In this document: in pieces, positions 1 to 12,314 of the stretch
How positions within the stretch are numbered: position 1 is the stretch's first letter
How the letters are laid out: every line of letters begins with the position of its first letter
Assembly (NCBI GenBank): GCA_946807835.1
Contig: OX327683.1
Location: forward strand, 37,011,001-37,075,000
From: Ailanthus altissimus
Taxonomy: Eukaryota; Streptophyta; Magnoliopsida; Sapindales; Simaroubaceae
Direction of reading: 5' to 3'
DNA: 64,000 nucleotides
Notes under the pieces: generated by a model
Database searches by the model: none
The model's input: the letters and a program-made list of their open reading frames with translations, nothing else
What the model was told of the DNA's origin: nothing
Position numbers and translations under genes: made by a program

Positions 1-3000
1 CTGATGAAATCCTGGCTAGAGCCCGTTCAATAAAAGCAACAAGCTCTCCATGAGTACTACGCAGATGAGATATTTGTAAGATATGGTTGCAGTACTGAGG
101 CCACTCAATTAGACGGTCCACAAATTGCTCCAATGCCTTGGTCCCAAAGACAAACATCTGCGAGCAAAGCGCATCAGCAGTACTATACAAGGAGAACAAA
201 TGAAAGAAATTTCAGTGGAAGACAATACAAACCTTTGAATCAGCAGGTTTACGCAATGCATCTAGAACACCACGAAGGGCAATACCCAGTGTGAGATGAG
301 TTACAAGTTGGTGCTTGATGATGGAGCCTGAAAATGATCCAATACAAAGGGAAAGTAAACATAAAATTGCAGATAGATAATGACCCTAAAAATGTGAAAA
401 GAAATCTCTAAAGGTACCAACAGAATGTTAAAGAAGCTACACTGATGTGGCTTACATAAGGGTACAATGGAAATTTTGCTTTGGAAATCATTACACTATG
501 GATGCATCACCTTCAGACAATTTGGATAACACATACTAAGAACTTCATACACAGAACATGAGGTAAGCAAAAACTCATCTCGCATTCATGATTAGTTTCT
601 AATCTAAGCACGGGAAACAAGACTATCTGCAGACCATGCAACTTTTTGTTTAGTAAATAATGTGAGTTGTACTTAAGCCCCCAGCTCAAGCTGTACAACA
701 TTGTGACGAGAAAATGATGACAAGTTTGAAATTGTACAAGTTGCACAGAACTCTCCTAAGCTTCATTTTAAAATTCTAAAACCAGGTATATGGTAAGTGG
801 ATAAAGCATCTGATTCAAAAACTAGAAACATGAGTCAGGGTAGTACTAGTGCATTGACTAATGAAACTCACCAAAGAGAACAGCAGCAATTCTCAGCTGT
901 CTTTCAGGGTACTTCGGGAAGAATCTGTATTCCTCAAATAGATTACCAATCATGCACTCAAAAATTGAGTGTTCCCTGAAAGTTTATGCAGCAGTCACTA
1001 AAATTTATTATTCCTTAAACTGGCACAAATCTCAGTATACAGGATCAGGAAATATCAACAGAGATTCCCCCAGTAATTTTCATTTAGGGAGCTAATACAG
1101 TATTTAACCAACAAAACTACAAAGAAGTGTGCTCTACACAATTTTCTCTCTAATTTTCTTTAAGCATGGAATAACTAGAATATTCAATTTATAAGTTGAT
1201 TCTTGTAAGCAATCATAAAAATGCATTCATATGAAATGTTAAACATAAGGAAATCCTCTCGCCAAGCAATAGTAGTAGGCCCAGTAGACAGAACCCCCAG
1301 CCACCCCACCCTGCTGAAAGGAAAAAAATTCTTCCTACCCCATATAAAGAACATACATATACACAGTACAAACACAACTAGATAGATAAGCTTTCAACAT
1401 TATACCTCTTGACAGAAGATTCCTTGAATCGTGCAAGCATTTGAACCATTGCTTCAATGGTCAACTGACCCGAAAACATTTGATGGAAGTAAGAGTTTGC
1501 TTCTGCCTCAATGTCATCTGCATATCCTTCTGAAGTTGATGAATTTGCAGCCTCACCATTCTGCAGCTTTAAACTAGAATCCATGACTGCTGCCTGCAAC
1601 TTTTCTATTTCCTCAGAAAGCTTGGTTGAGGTCATCAAACTGGTATGAGCTTTCAACACCTGCACAAAGAGTATGCAGATAACAACGTAAAATCATTGAA
1701 AACATAATAAGCTTGTGATTAGAAATTAAAGTAGAAATTACAGAAGTATACCTTTAGAATAGTAGAAATCTTCTCTGTATAAAGATTCAAGAGAGGACCA
1801 GAATGATGGAATGGTTTGGCAGAAAAATCCAGTGATCTACCAAAGTGAATTTCCTTAACGAACTTAAGGCACTCCTGAAAGGTTGCACTATAGATGTCAG
1901 TCTGAAATTTTCCTCCCAATGATCTAAAGTAGTAAAAGTAGTAGTAATGATGCCATTAGGCTACAGGGGGTAGCCAGGCACAGTTTAAATTACCTCAAAG
2001 AAAAGTTCCTTGTATGTACTTAAATTAATACTCAACCATTTCTCAAGATCTGCAAGTTCTTTGTGTGAAGCAAGTACAGCCAATCTGATAGCAGAAGAGG
2101 AAGGAATCATCTCTAGAACTGATGATAGGATCTGCAAAATAGATTAGAAATGTGATTATGTTAATGGAAGGAATTAAAAACAGCAGCAAGGCAGAAAAAC
2201 AACAGACTAAGAAAGAAAGAAAATAAATAAAAAAAGACCAGACCAATTTTCCTTAGCAATGAATAATTAAGACAACAAAAATCAGCATATTTGGCAAAAT
2301 ATAACAGCAAGTCTGATGCAACAAGCACACTAATAGAAGCAATGACAAATTAATTGAAGGTTACTACAAAAATGTCAACCCAAAAAATGTTCGATACAGG
2401 GTAGAAAATTGTGAAGACAACACAAAGTGATGATTAACATCATTCATTTAAAGTTTTAAATGATGAAATAGCTTTGATCATGATAATTAGTGTTCACTTG
2501 TCAATCTATTGATCAAGAAAATTTTCCAACAAACTTCTACCACAAGAATTTCATGGTAGTACTCTCCCAACAAATAAATTCTTGTGGTTACAATTTTATC
2601 GCAAACTTCTCTTGATAAAAATGATCAATACAATCAAAGCTATTCCATCACTTCGAACTTCAGACAGAGAGCCAAGTAACAGCAACACAAATTTCTCCTC
2701 ATGTGAAGTTGTCCATCTAAACCAGTGAATTTTTTTAGGCTGAAATTTTGTTGCAACCTTATTTAAGACCGTGCACACCCAACCAGGTTTAATCAATGTA
2801 AGTTCTTAAAGTTCACACCAACTTTACCTTTAGCTCCTGACAAATGTCTAATATTCTGTTCATGCTTTCAGGATCTGTGTTGTGAGAATCAACAAATCCC
2901 CGCAACACAAGATTGGGATTCACATGCCAAATGTGAAGAATCACACCACTACCCATGGTACTTTTAATTATGGTTGGGAAAACAGAGAAAGATACTTCAT

Positions 3001-5537
3001 ACTGGATGAGGTTATAGGCAGTCTGCAACGACAAACAAGAAAATTTAGTAACCAAAAAGAGCTGAAGTGATAACATAATCTGGAACACAACCACAAAAAC
3101 CAAATATGGAAAACATACATTGATATGTGCCATCCCAAGAAGCAAGACTTCAGGGCATTGTTTAAGAGGGTACTCAAGCATTGATTGGACAAAGCTAGCA
3201 TGACCCCTCTCGGCTAGTTGGCACAGCACATCTAGAAGATCAAGACACAACCATGAATGATTTGCATGTGCAACTTGAAGCTTATGGCCGTGGACTGCAT
3301 CAACATATGCCTGCAAGAATGTTTGTTATTCATAAAAATCAGACTCAGATTATAGCATAATGGAACAAAGCAATAAAGTGGATGAAAATAGCATCATACC
3401 AGCTGCCTTGCAGAATGAGCAAAGGTAAATACTTCTGGTGGTGCTGCTACAGCATATTTAAGAAAAGATAGCTGACCCTCGATATTCTTCCAAACGGACC
3501 CACAAATGGTATGGAGAGGAAATGGATCCTGCATTCTACTTCATCATTTCACACAATTGTTTAAAACATATTTACTTAAATGCATCTATATACATGTTAC
3601 AAGAATATACCTGGCAAGCGTATTTATATACAGACATGAAGAAAGAAAATGCCTCCTCATTAGGGATATTGAATCCCTCATAATCCAAGTTCTCAAAAAC
3701 CCGTATCCAATTTGTGTTAGGAGCCTGCATTCAGCACGCATGCTTAGAAAAAAAATGAACCTTAACTTCACAAGTAATAAATGCCACATTCAAAGCCCAA
3801 AAAAAAAGAACTGACAAGTTGCTTGATTGTTTTCACAAGGACTTCAACATTCCATGAGCTCAATGGGGGCAGATCAGAGAGTGTGCTGCAACCAAGAGCC
3901 AAGCTAAAGGTTGAAAATGTGTTCTGGCTGTCCTCAAGTCCGGCATGGGTATGAGCAATTGTGCCAAGTATCCTAGATAGAGTAATCTCGGTCAGCGGTA
4001 AAAAATGAGAGAGAATCTCTTTGCACTGTGTGGTATCAACCGTACAACCATAACCCAATTCCTTCATAACATCTCCAATGCTCAATTCCTTCTCCATTTC
4101 CGCCAAAATATCATCAAAATCATTGTCTCTGCATTCGCTGAACAAATCTATATCCCTGCAGCAAAAATCAAAAGAATTATATCTTTCAATATGATAAGCA
4201 ATGTGCACAATTGGATATTATCAACTCCAAAGCCGTCTGAAGTTTAAAAACAACTAAAACCATTGGCACCTTGGAGAGATAGCCTCACGCAATTCATCTG
4301 GGAGAAGTGGAGCCAAGATAAACTGAGAATGATCTTTTGACTGCACTAAAGATAATATCAGCATGAGGGAATCTAGGTGCTTGTAAAGGTCATTTGTGCG
4401 CTGGAGGAACATAACAATATTCCGAATTTGCTCCGCAGAATCCACAGGAATGGGGTTGGCACACAACTTCTCAATCTGAGCCATACAAAAGTTCTTCCCT
4501 ACAATGCAGCAAGAAGTTAGCTTCCACGATACCGTAACACCAACAGTTGAAAGAAGCTAAATCAAGAAAGAGCACACTTATTCAACGATCAAACCACTTA
4601 GAATCAGTAACTTACCACATCTTGTAGCATCGGGATTTTCAGAATTGGATAAAGCAAGACCAATGCCAATTCTTTCAGGTGCAGATAAGTTTAACACATT
4701 TGATAAATTATCTAGGAGTTGTTCATTATTCTCAGTAAATCTTAGTGACTGACTGAACACGGTACTGAAATTTGGTTTATCCATAATGTACTTGAAAACT
4801 GAAGCAACAACTGATTCAAGCTGTGGATTCCTCGAGTCAGTTCCGTGGAGATTCAAGTGATCCAAGCAAGTTTGAAGCATCATAATGCTTCCCTCAATTC
4901 CATATTCAGTGAACTGCCAAGAAGGGGATAAAAAGCTCAAGATTACCCCGATTAGATGTATAAAACCCATAACACAAAGCACCAAATTCATCTACAGACA
5001 TGACATAACAGCACCCCTCTGGAATAATTAATCATCATCATCATTAATCACTTAAAAGGCACGTTATTTGGCGTTCTTTGAAAATCTAGCGAGAAGTTTT
5101 CTTCCTTGGAAAAGCCAAAGAAAACTTGTCCATTGCACCAATTTGATAAACCTTATTAAAAACTAATTAAACTGCTTCAATGCTAACATGCGCATTTTTT
5201 TCTAGTGTTTCTTGAAAATCTTGAAAGAAATTCTTTCCCTTCTTAAAATAGAGACACAATTTAAAAAAAAAGTCAATAAAAATATATTTTAAATTAAAAT
5301 TATCCGTTACACCAATTGCAGAAAAAAATATACACATTATTAAGATAAATTAGGGTTTAGAGCGACGTAGTAAAGAGAACAAATTGATGATCAATGTAAC
5401 CATACAAAATTTACTTATAAATTAAGAGATTTAGAGGGGGAAACCTGACAAAGCTCTCTGACGACGGAATCGGCGTTAGCTTCGTTGTAGCTCTCCAGCA
5501 AGAACCGAATCTGACTGGGAATCGTTGACGAAAGCAT
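1..5537 (-). CDS. CNOT1: CNOT1, scaffold subunit of the CCR4-NOT complex (5' part, partial)
   Basis: This is the N-terminal part of the CCR4-NOT scaffold, which holds the deadenylases and links them to mRNA-binding proteins in cytoplasmic mRNA decay. Reading down the minus strand the exons are 5445-5537, 4616-4913, 4270-4498, 3816-4155, 3611-3724, 3400-3528, 3119-3310, 2828-3022, 1994-2131, 1752-1874, 1406-1659, 872-975, 233-327 and 1-157. Phases join throughout and give about 820 residues without a stop. The start reads [16 protein letters not shown]. Residues about 30-560 are helical HEAT-like sequence. Residues about 600-790 match the TTP-binding region ([38 protein letters not shown]). 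Plant CNOT1 is about 2,400 residues, so roughly two thirds lies beyond the left edge. The first intron carries a telo-box (5350-5360). The identification is firm; individual borders are read by eye. Confidence 0.93.
5350..5360 (-). promoter_or_regulatory. Telo-box in CNOT1 intron 1
   Basis: On the minus strand the sequence reads CTAAACCCTAA, the telo-box core found near the 5' ends of many plant housekeeping and translation-related genes. It lies about 85 bases inside the first intron. The match is exact. Function is inferred from position only, and a single 8-base core can occur by chance. Confidence 0.4.
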
Positions 5538-6150
5538 GGTTACTGATGAAAGATTCAACGCTAGTGTTTCCTAAAAGAGGTGAATTGTGCTAATGAGATG
5601 TGATTTGGGATCTAGGAGATTGCCAGAGACTGTGAGAGAGGAGAATCGTCGAGAGAGACTTGAAAGTTTACTTCTGAAATTGTTTTTATCAAAAGTGACA
5701 TGAGCGTTGCGTTTTTTGCGAAGGGTTAAAACGTGGGGTTAAAGTCACAGCGTGGTTTCTTATATACAGCAATATTCGCTTCGGTCGGTAGTCTGTGCCG
5801 CGCGCAGTAAATATTATCAAATTTTCTGATTATTTTCACTTTGAGGTCAATTTACTAATATTTTCCAATTAATGGTCAAACTTACAATCAACGCAACCGA
5901 CCAAACAAAATTATTTCTCATCGCGTAAAATTCATATTCGTAATATGAATGTAACATATGACTGGTGCTGCACAGATATAAAATTTATATTTTAAATAAA
6001 TATTATTAATTAATATTTTTAAATAAACATTATTTTTATTTTTTACTAATATAATAATTATACAATACCAATAAATAATTAACACATTTAACATATTACT
6101 ATAACTCAGCAGCGGTTAATTTTAGGTCACTATAAAATAAAGTTTGACCA
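5538..6150. other. CNOT1 upstream region
   Basis: Presumed 5' UTR and promoter of CNOT1 lie at 5538-5830. Further left-to-right the sequence becomes AT-rich and, around 5975-6120, shows weak foldback structure like the small MITEs elsewhere in the window. No gene is seen. Confidence 0.5.
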
Positions 6151-6154
6151 TGCG

Positions 6155-7340
6155 CTTTTAATCAATAAAGTGATACACATACACGTATAGATAGTTTTTG
6201 GGTCAACAAATAATAAGTTACTAAAGTGTTACATAAATACATACATATCAATAAAGTGATACACATATAAGAATAGATAATCATGGGTGAACAGATAAAA
6301 AGTCAATAAAGTGTTGCACAAACACATATATGTCAATAAAATGATACAAATACAAAAATAAATAGTCATAATCAATAAAGTGTTACACAAATATATACAT
6401 AATTTTTTTATTGTATATATAAAAAAGTCAATAAAATGCTATACACACGGGAATAGATAGTTTTGGATCAACAAATAAAAAGTTCATTTATTGTATATAT
6501 AAACAGATAATAAGTGTTAGACATACATGAATATATAATTTTTGGTCAACAGATAAAAAATCAATAAAAGTGCTACATAAATACATACAAAGTTCTTTTA
6601 TTGTATACATAATAAAATGTTGCACATACATGATCCTTTTAATGTATATATAAAAAAAATGATAAAAAAATGTATATTTTTATCTTTTTAATTTATATAT
6701 ATAAAAAATAGTCATAGGTTAAAAAAATATTTGCATCCTAATAATTAAAATATTTAGTTTTAAGCAAAAGATGTTAAGTCCAAGTCCCGTAATAATTTTT
6801 GGTCAACAAATAAAAATTCAATAAAAGTGCTACACAAACATAAGGTTCATTTATTGTATATAAAAGCTCAATAAAGTGCTACACATACAGAATTTATTTA
6901 CTGTATATATAAAATAAACATAAAAAGTGTGTTATTTTATCTTTCTAATTTTAAAACACATACACAGTCTATTTTTTGTAATCTAAAAGATCAATAAAGC
7001 ACTACACATACAAAATGTATAAAAAATGCTATATGAATAAGATTTATTTATTGTATATATATAAAAAATAGATAATATTTAATCAATAGATAAAAAATAA
7101 ATAAAATGCTACATATACAGGAATTTTTTATTGTATATATAATATATAAAATTTTAAATAGTCACAGGTTAATAAAGTGTTTGTATCCTAATTATTGAAA
7201 TATTTAATTTTGAGCAAAAAATCTTAGGTTCAAGTCTCATAATATTTTTATTATTTTATTTAAATATATATATATTAATATTTTTAACTTATTTGGTAGT
7301 TAAAATATAATTTTATCATTTTTTCTATTAATTTAGAAGA
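6155..7340. repeat. Diverged tandem array built on TCAATAAAGTGNTACACA
   Basis: A core close to TCAATAAAGTG(A/C/T)TACACATACA recurs many times (for example near 6162, 6249, 6302, 6370, 6867 and 6990). Spacing is irregular and the cores alternate with phrases such as TTTTTGGTCAACA, ACAGATAAAAA and TTTATTGTATATATAAA. A longer segment at about 6707-6800 is repeated at about 7160-7250, both versions containing a 'GCATCCTAATAATTAAAATA'-like stretch. No open frame is present. This looks like an old, unequally expanded and mutated repeat, or the remains of a non-coding transposon. Confidence 0.7.
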
Positions 7341-7345
7341 AATTC

Positions 7346-9652
7346 TGTTGTGTGATATGGTGTGTGATGTGTATAGATGTGTATAATTTCAAAAATTAAA
7401 TACGCAACGGAAGTATTCATATATATTAAACAATATGTAACATATTCAAGCATGTATGATCATTCAAGTACATATATATCTCATATATATATTTCATGCA
7501 TGATATAAAATGAATAACAAATAAATAACTTTCCCAGATATGAAGGTAGCTTTACAATTCTTCAAGAACTTCAAGCTTCAATTTGTTGAGCTCACCTTGA
7601 AGTGTTCCCTTGCACAATTCTAGTTCACAACTAAATCCGGTGGGATTGTGAAACTAGAATGGCAGTTTTGAATTTTCAGCAAATGATTGTTTTAACACTT
7701 AAAATAATTTGTCCTTATGAATGATTACTACCAATAGATGAGAAGAATTAGATGTTTTATATAATTCTTTACAACTCTATATGTTGTACATTGGTAAGCC
7801 TTTGTAATTTCTCTCAACACTTTGAGAAAAACACTTAAGAAAAGCTCTCAATTCTCTCTCCTTTCTCCTATAACGAATTTCACTTTATCTTGCACACATT
7901 GAACTCTTTCAATTCTTTCTTAAGTGCAAATAATGATTTCTCTTAGTGCTCCACCACCACTTAACCATGTTTGCCATTACAAATATTAATCTATCATATT
8001 TTTCACTCACCAATTTGATTCAACCAATTGAATCAATTTCTAAAGAGTAAATGGCATTTAATCAATGTTAAGTGGTTTTACCACTTCCTTAGTGCATCAT
8101 TTAAGAATTACAAAGTGGTAAACTTTCCTTATTATTAATAACAAGTGTATTCTCCATTAGCAAATGGTGTTTGCCACTTATTCCAATTAATAATAATAAT
8201 TTGATTAATATATAAAATATTAAGAATTCAAAATTATTTTGAATATTTACATTTACCATATATGTATTTACCAAGTAAAGTAAATAGGTAAATATATGGT
8301 AAATAATTTATGGAGCAAGATTATGTCACTTGTCAAATTCTTATTGGTTAACAACTCTTGTAAACCAATAATGTATTTTACCTTCAATTATTGACAAGTG
8401 AATAATAAAATGAACCTTAAAACATTTTTCAATTTACTGAAAATTGTTGGATTAATTGTTCAATCCAATTCGCCGCCCCAGTGCACAACGAATACATTTC
8501 ATATTGTGAGACTCTCTAGATCCATGCCCGATTTGTCATATGAAACTATTTCACACGTCCGTGAACAATGTCCCACACACATGTTACAGATATTACAAAA
8601 CGGCGCATTATACCATACAAGTTGAGGTTATAACATATTCGTATAATCCTTCCATCATAAATATCCTAGAAGAGCGGAGATATAGATCAACACCGTCAAG
8701 TCTCCATGTGCTCAACCATAAACTTATCTTTAGATTAGTATTTCAATAAATAATATCCGTAAACACTTTTACGATATTATTTTTCCGAGAATAAAATTAA
8801 TTATTGGATATGTCTGCTTATGGCCATAAGACTTTCTGAAATACAATCTTGGAGTTGCAAGATATTTTACTCACCCAATTAAGTTGATGGATCCCATATC
8901 TGTACACACCGGACTCCATTAGCATCGGACTATACCTAGCGACACCCAGCGGTCAGACCATGAAAGGTATCTAACATGTGTGGAACCAAAGTATGATGGA
9001 TCACTAACAAGTCTACCGTGGCACTCAGGTCTAAGGACCACGAATACTACTCAACTCGAAAGATCCTCCATTGACGGCTTTATGGGATGTTTATTATAGA
9101 TATTTGTGAGTCTGTTCAATATTCAGTCCTTACTGAATACTTGTATCTCTATACGAGTTTCCACTAAACTCATGGTCTGCTAAGACTAACCATCTGGACT
9201 ATCCAGATATAGACATACACTGATCTATATTTATTAAGGTCTTCACTAACAGAGCCGCATTAGTGAAGATAGATCAGGAACATTGAGTTTAAGAACATAT
9301 TTGCATAACAACATTTCTTAGCACCATTTGCAACTTATTGCAACTACGTCATTACTAATATATTCTTAGGTCTTTATCTCATTTCAGACAAGGCTCTAAC
9401 TCTTTAGATTTTGCTAACTATTATAACCTGATAACTCTTATCAGTGCTATCTTTTAACATTTATATATTTTAGTATTATTAACTCATAGTTCTGATCTAA
9501 ACTCTTTCAGATCATACAATGTCTAAAACGTTACAAGCATCTTACCATATTTGTATATAAAATAATTAGTGATATATTGAAATCATAATTGTATAAATAT
9601 AAAATAAATATTTATACACAAAAATGATGGCACGTAAGCATAAATCCCAACA
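7346..9652. mobile_element. Solo LTR, 2.3 kb, with 5-bp target duplication AATTC
   Basis: The segment begins TGTTGTGTG and ends CCCAACA, so the termini are TGTTG and CAACA, a perfect short inverted repeat of LTR type. It is flanked on both sides by AATTC (7341-7345 and 9653-9657). The flanking sequence, once joined, matches an uninterrupted copy of the same local repeat at about 9838-9880. No gag-pol reading frame and no second LTR are present, so it is best explained as a solo LTR left by recombination. The minus-strand terminus TGTTGGGATTTATGC resembles the start of some long plant copia LTRs, hinting that the element points to the left; that is from memory. Confidence 0.8.
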
Positions 9653-9657
9653 AATTC

Positions 9658-10390
9658 ATCCTCCCACAAGTGCATATTTTTATTATTTCATTTAAAAACG
9701 TATACAAGGGTATTTGGTACTCTTAACCAATCTGATAATCTCACAATTACATATTTATATTATTTTATTTTAAAATGTATATATAGGTATTTTATTACTT
9801 TTAATCAATTTAAAAATTAAAATATGATTTTATCTTTTTTTTATTAATCTGGACGAAATCAATTCTCCCACAAGTGCATATTTTTATTATTTCATCTAAA
9901 AATATATACAATGATATTTCGATATTTTTAACCTATTTGATAATTAAAATACGATCTGCCATTTTTTCTATTAGTTCATATGAAATTTATCATCTAACAA
10001 TATTTGAATGACCATTTTAAAACTTTAAGAGTCTATACAAGATTTTTGTTATAATATAGGGGTTTGTATGTTACTTTCTCAAATAAAAATAATAAAAACA
10101 CCAAAAAATAATTTTGTCATTTTTTTCGTTAATTCATATAAAATACATTCCCCCACAAGTGCATATTTGTATTTTTTTATTTAAAATCATATATAAATAT
10201 TTTTTTAATTTATTTAATAATCAAAAGATAAATAGTTATTTGTCCCGTTAATTTAGACAGAATTCGTCCTCCAATATGGTTTAATGGCTCTTTTAAAATA
10301 TTAGGGTTATGTATGAAATTTTTGTCATAATTTGAAAGTATATATGTCATTTTCTCAAATAAAAACACCATGCACTAATGTTCATTTTTT
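9658..10390. repeat. Dispersed repeat with CCCACAAGTGCATATTT units
   Basis: The phrase CCCACAAGTGCATATTTTTA recurs near 9663, 9867 and 10152, each time after a stretch like TTTTATTAATCTGGACGAAA. Units differ in length and have many substitutions. The solo LTR at 7346-9652 is inserted in a sister unit. Nothing coding is seen. Confidence 0.6.
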
Positions 10391-10599
10391 TATTTATTTA
10401 TAAAAATTAATAATGTACTTTTGGGTGCGTCCCTAATTGTAGTACGAATACTAGTAAATAATGTAACAAATTAAATATGTATTGTATACAAAAACGGTTT
10501 ATGAAAGTAACCATTGGATAGGAGATAAGCTTTTGTTACGTTGTTTTTTTTTTTTACCATAAAGGCATAACTAATTATAGTTGTTTAACAATGGCAATA

Positions 10600-11584
10600 A
10601 TCGTATTAAAACTTTGTTTAATTGATTTTTTTTTTAATTTATAAGTATAATTTTTAAATTTTGAGCTTTTAATTTTTTTTTTTAAATTAATGATTATTAA
10701 ATTATTAATTAAAAAACCTCATTTAAAGCATTAAATCGTTCGATTACATATTATTAAAAGTATTTATTTATTATTAAATTATAAAAAAGACATCTTATAA
10801 ATTTTATATTCAAAATCTAAATAATTTATTTTCTTATGCATAAATTTAAATTTATCCTATATCTCTTTAAATCCAATCTTTTAAAACATAAGAATTAAAA
10901 ATAAAATTAATTTATAACAATCATATAATCAAATAAATTATTCTATGCACAAGTTGAAGATAAAATAATTAAATTATACTTACCATGACAATATTTTTAA
11001 GAGAGTCTTGTAAAAAAATAAAAATAATAGAGATATCAATATATGACGACTTCAATAAAATAATAATATATTTTTTAAATATTGTTACAATTTTTTTAAA
11101 TAACGTGTCAAATAATTATTAGATGGTGAAATAATGTATTAGATAATTTTTAAAATCACAATAATAAAATATTTTTATATTTAATATTTTAAAATAAAAT
11201 AATTAAAATAAAATTAATTCATAACAATAAAATAATCAAATAAATTATTTTGTACGGTACACAAGTTGAAGATAAAATAATTAAATTATACTTACGCATG
11301 ACAAATTTTTTTAGATAGTCTTATAAAAAGACGACAATGATAGAAATATTGATATATGATGACTTCAATAAAATAATTATATATGTTAATTAAATAAAAT
11401 TTATTTTTATTAAAGTGCACTATAAATATATAAAATATTATGAGGGTATATGTTAGATTACATATATATAACAAACATTTTAAAAACTCTATTATCAAAA
11501 GCTTTAATTTTAAAATTTGTAAATTGGGTAAAATAACTTTTTAAATATCTAAAAGTTATTCTCGAAACACAAAAAAAAATAATA

Positions 11585-11624
<40 letters not shown>

Positions 11625-11690
11625 CTTGATATTAAAAAGATTCATTTAGTCAATCAAATAAGCACTAACCGATTTAAATTGAGGAAGTTC
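10600..11690. mobile_element. Harbinger/Tourist-like non-autonomous element, diverged long copy
   Basis: This AT-rich block matches, segment by segment, the nested element at 39630-40349. Shared phrases include TTGAGCTTTT, a CGTTCGATTACATATTATTA-like line, ATTAAAAGTATTTAT, AAAAGACA and, near the far end, GATATTAAAAA. This copy is longer because an internal segment is duplicated (about 10908-11078 and 11211-11393, sharing ACAAGTTGAAGATAAAATAA) and a run of AAT repeats sits at 11579-11622. Terminal repeats are eroded. Assignment to the Tourist type rests on the better preserved copy. Confidence 0.55.
11579..11622. repeat. (AAT)n microsatellite
   Basis: About fourteen AAT/TAA units in a row, interrupted once near the left edge. 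Confidence 0.9.
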
Positions 11691-11727
11691 ATATGATTAG
11701 TTAAAAGAATAAAATTATATATTTTTG

Positions 11728-11850
11728 AATGTTATTATAAAATTTATTTTTTAAATAATATATTAAATAATTATTAAATAATAAAATAATGTATTAAATT
11801 ATTTTTAAAGTTACAATAATAAAATATTTTAAAAATATAACATTACTCTT
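11728..11850. mobile_element. Foldback MITE, family A
   Basis: Ends GAATGTTAT... and ...ATATAACATTACTC are inverted copies, and the interior shares TTTTTTAAATAATATATTAAATAATTA with other foldbacks in the window (for example 54120 and 56782). It is short, AT-rich and non-coding, as expected of a MITE. Confidence 0.55.
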
Positions 11851-12314
11851 AATTAAAATGTCTCTGATTGTACTTTGGCATTGTTAGTAAATCATATCGT
11901 TTCTTCTTTACATGTAACCTATAAAGAAGATTAATATTAGTTGCGATTAAAACAAAAAAAAAAACAGTTGCGGTTGATTTAATTGTTAATTTTAAATTAA
12001 TTTTTATTTGTATGAATAAATTTGTGATAAATAAAACTACTAAAATAAAAAATGGGATTGGTTTCTAAAATAACGGTCGGTACAATGACATATTGATGTT
12101 AGTATTATTTTATATAAATATATAGATAAAAAGACGAATTATTATTTTTTTTTTTAAAGAAAAGAAAGGAACCGTGGGCTAAAGTATAAAGTCGCAGTCG
12201 TCAATGCCCAGGCCCAATCCAGGCTTCTCACATATTACAATTACAATTTACAAGTGAGAAGAGTCTCACCGAGGCAGCAGCGAGAAACTATCCCTTAAAC
12301 GAAATTCCGTTCAA

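Noticed and set aside
8398..8749. Short overlapping frames inside the 2.3-kb solo LTR as a gag remnant
   Set aside because: The predicted products have no gag or pol features, and the LTR-type termini with target duplication explain the segment.
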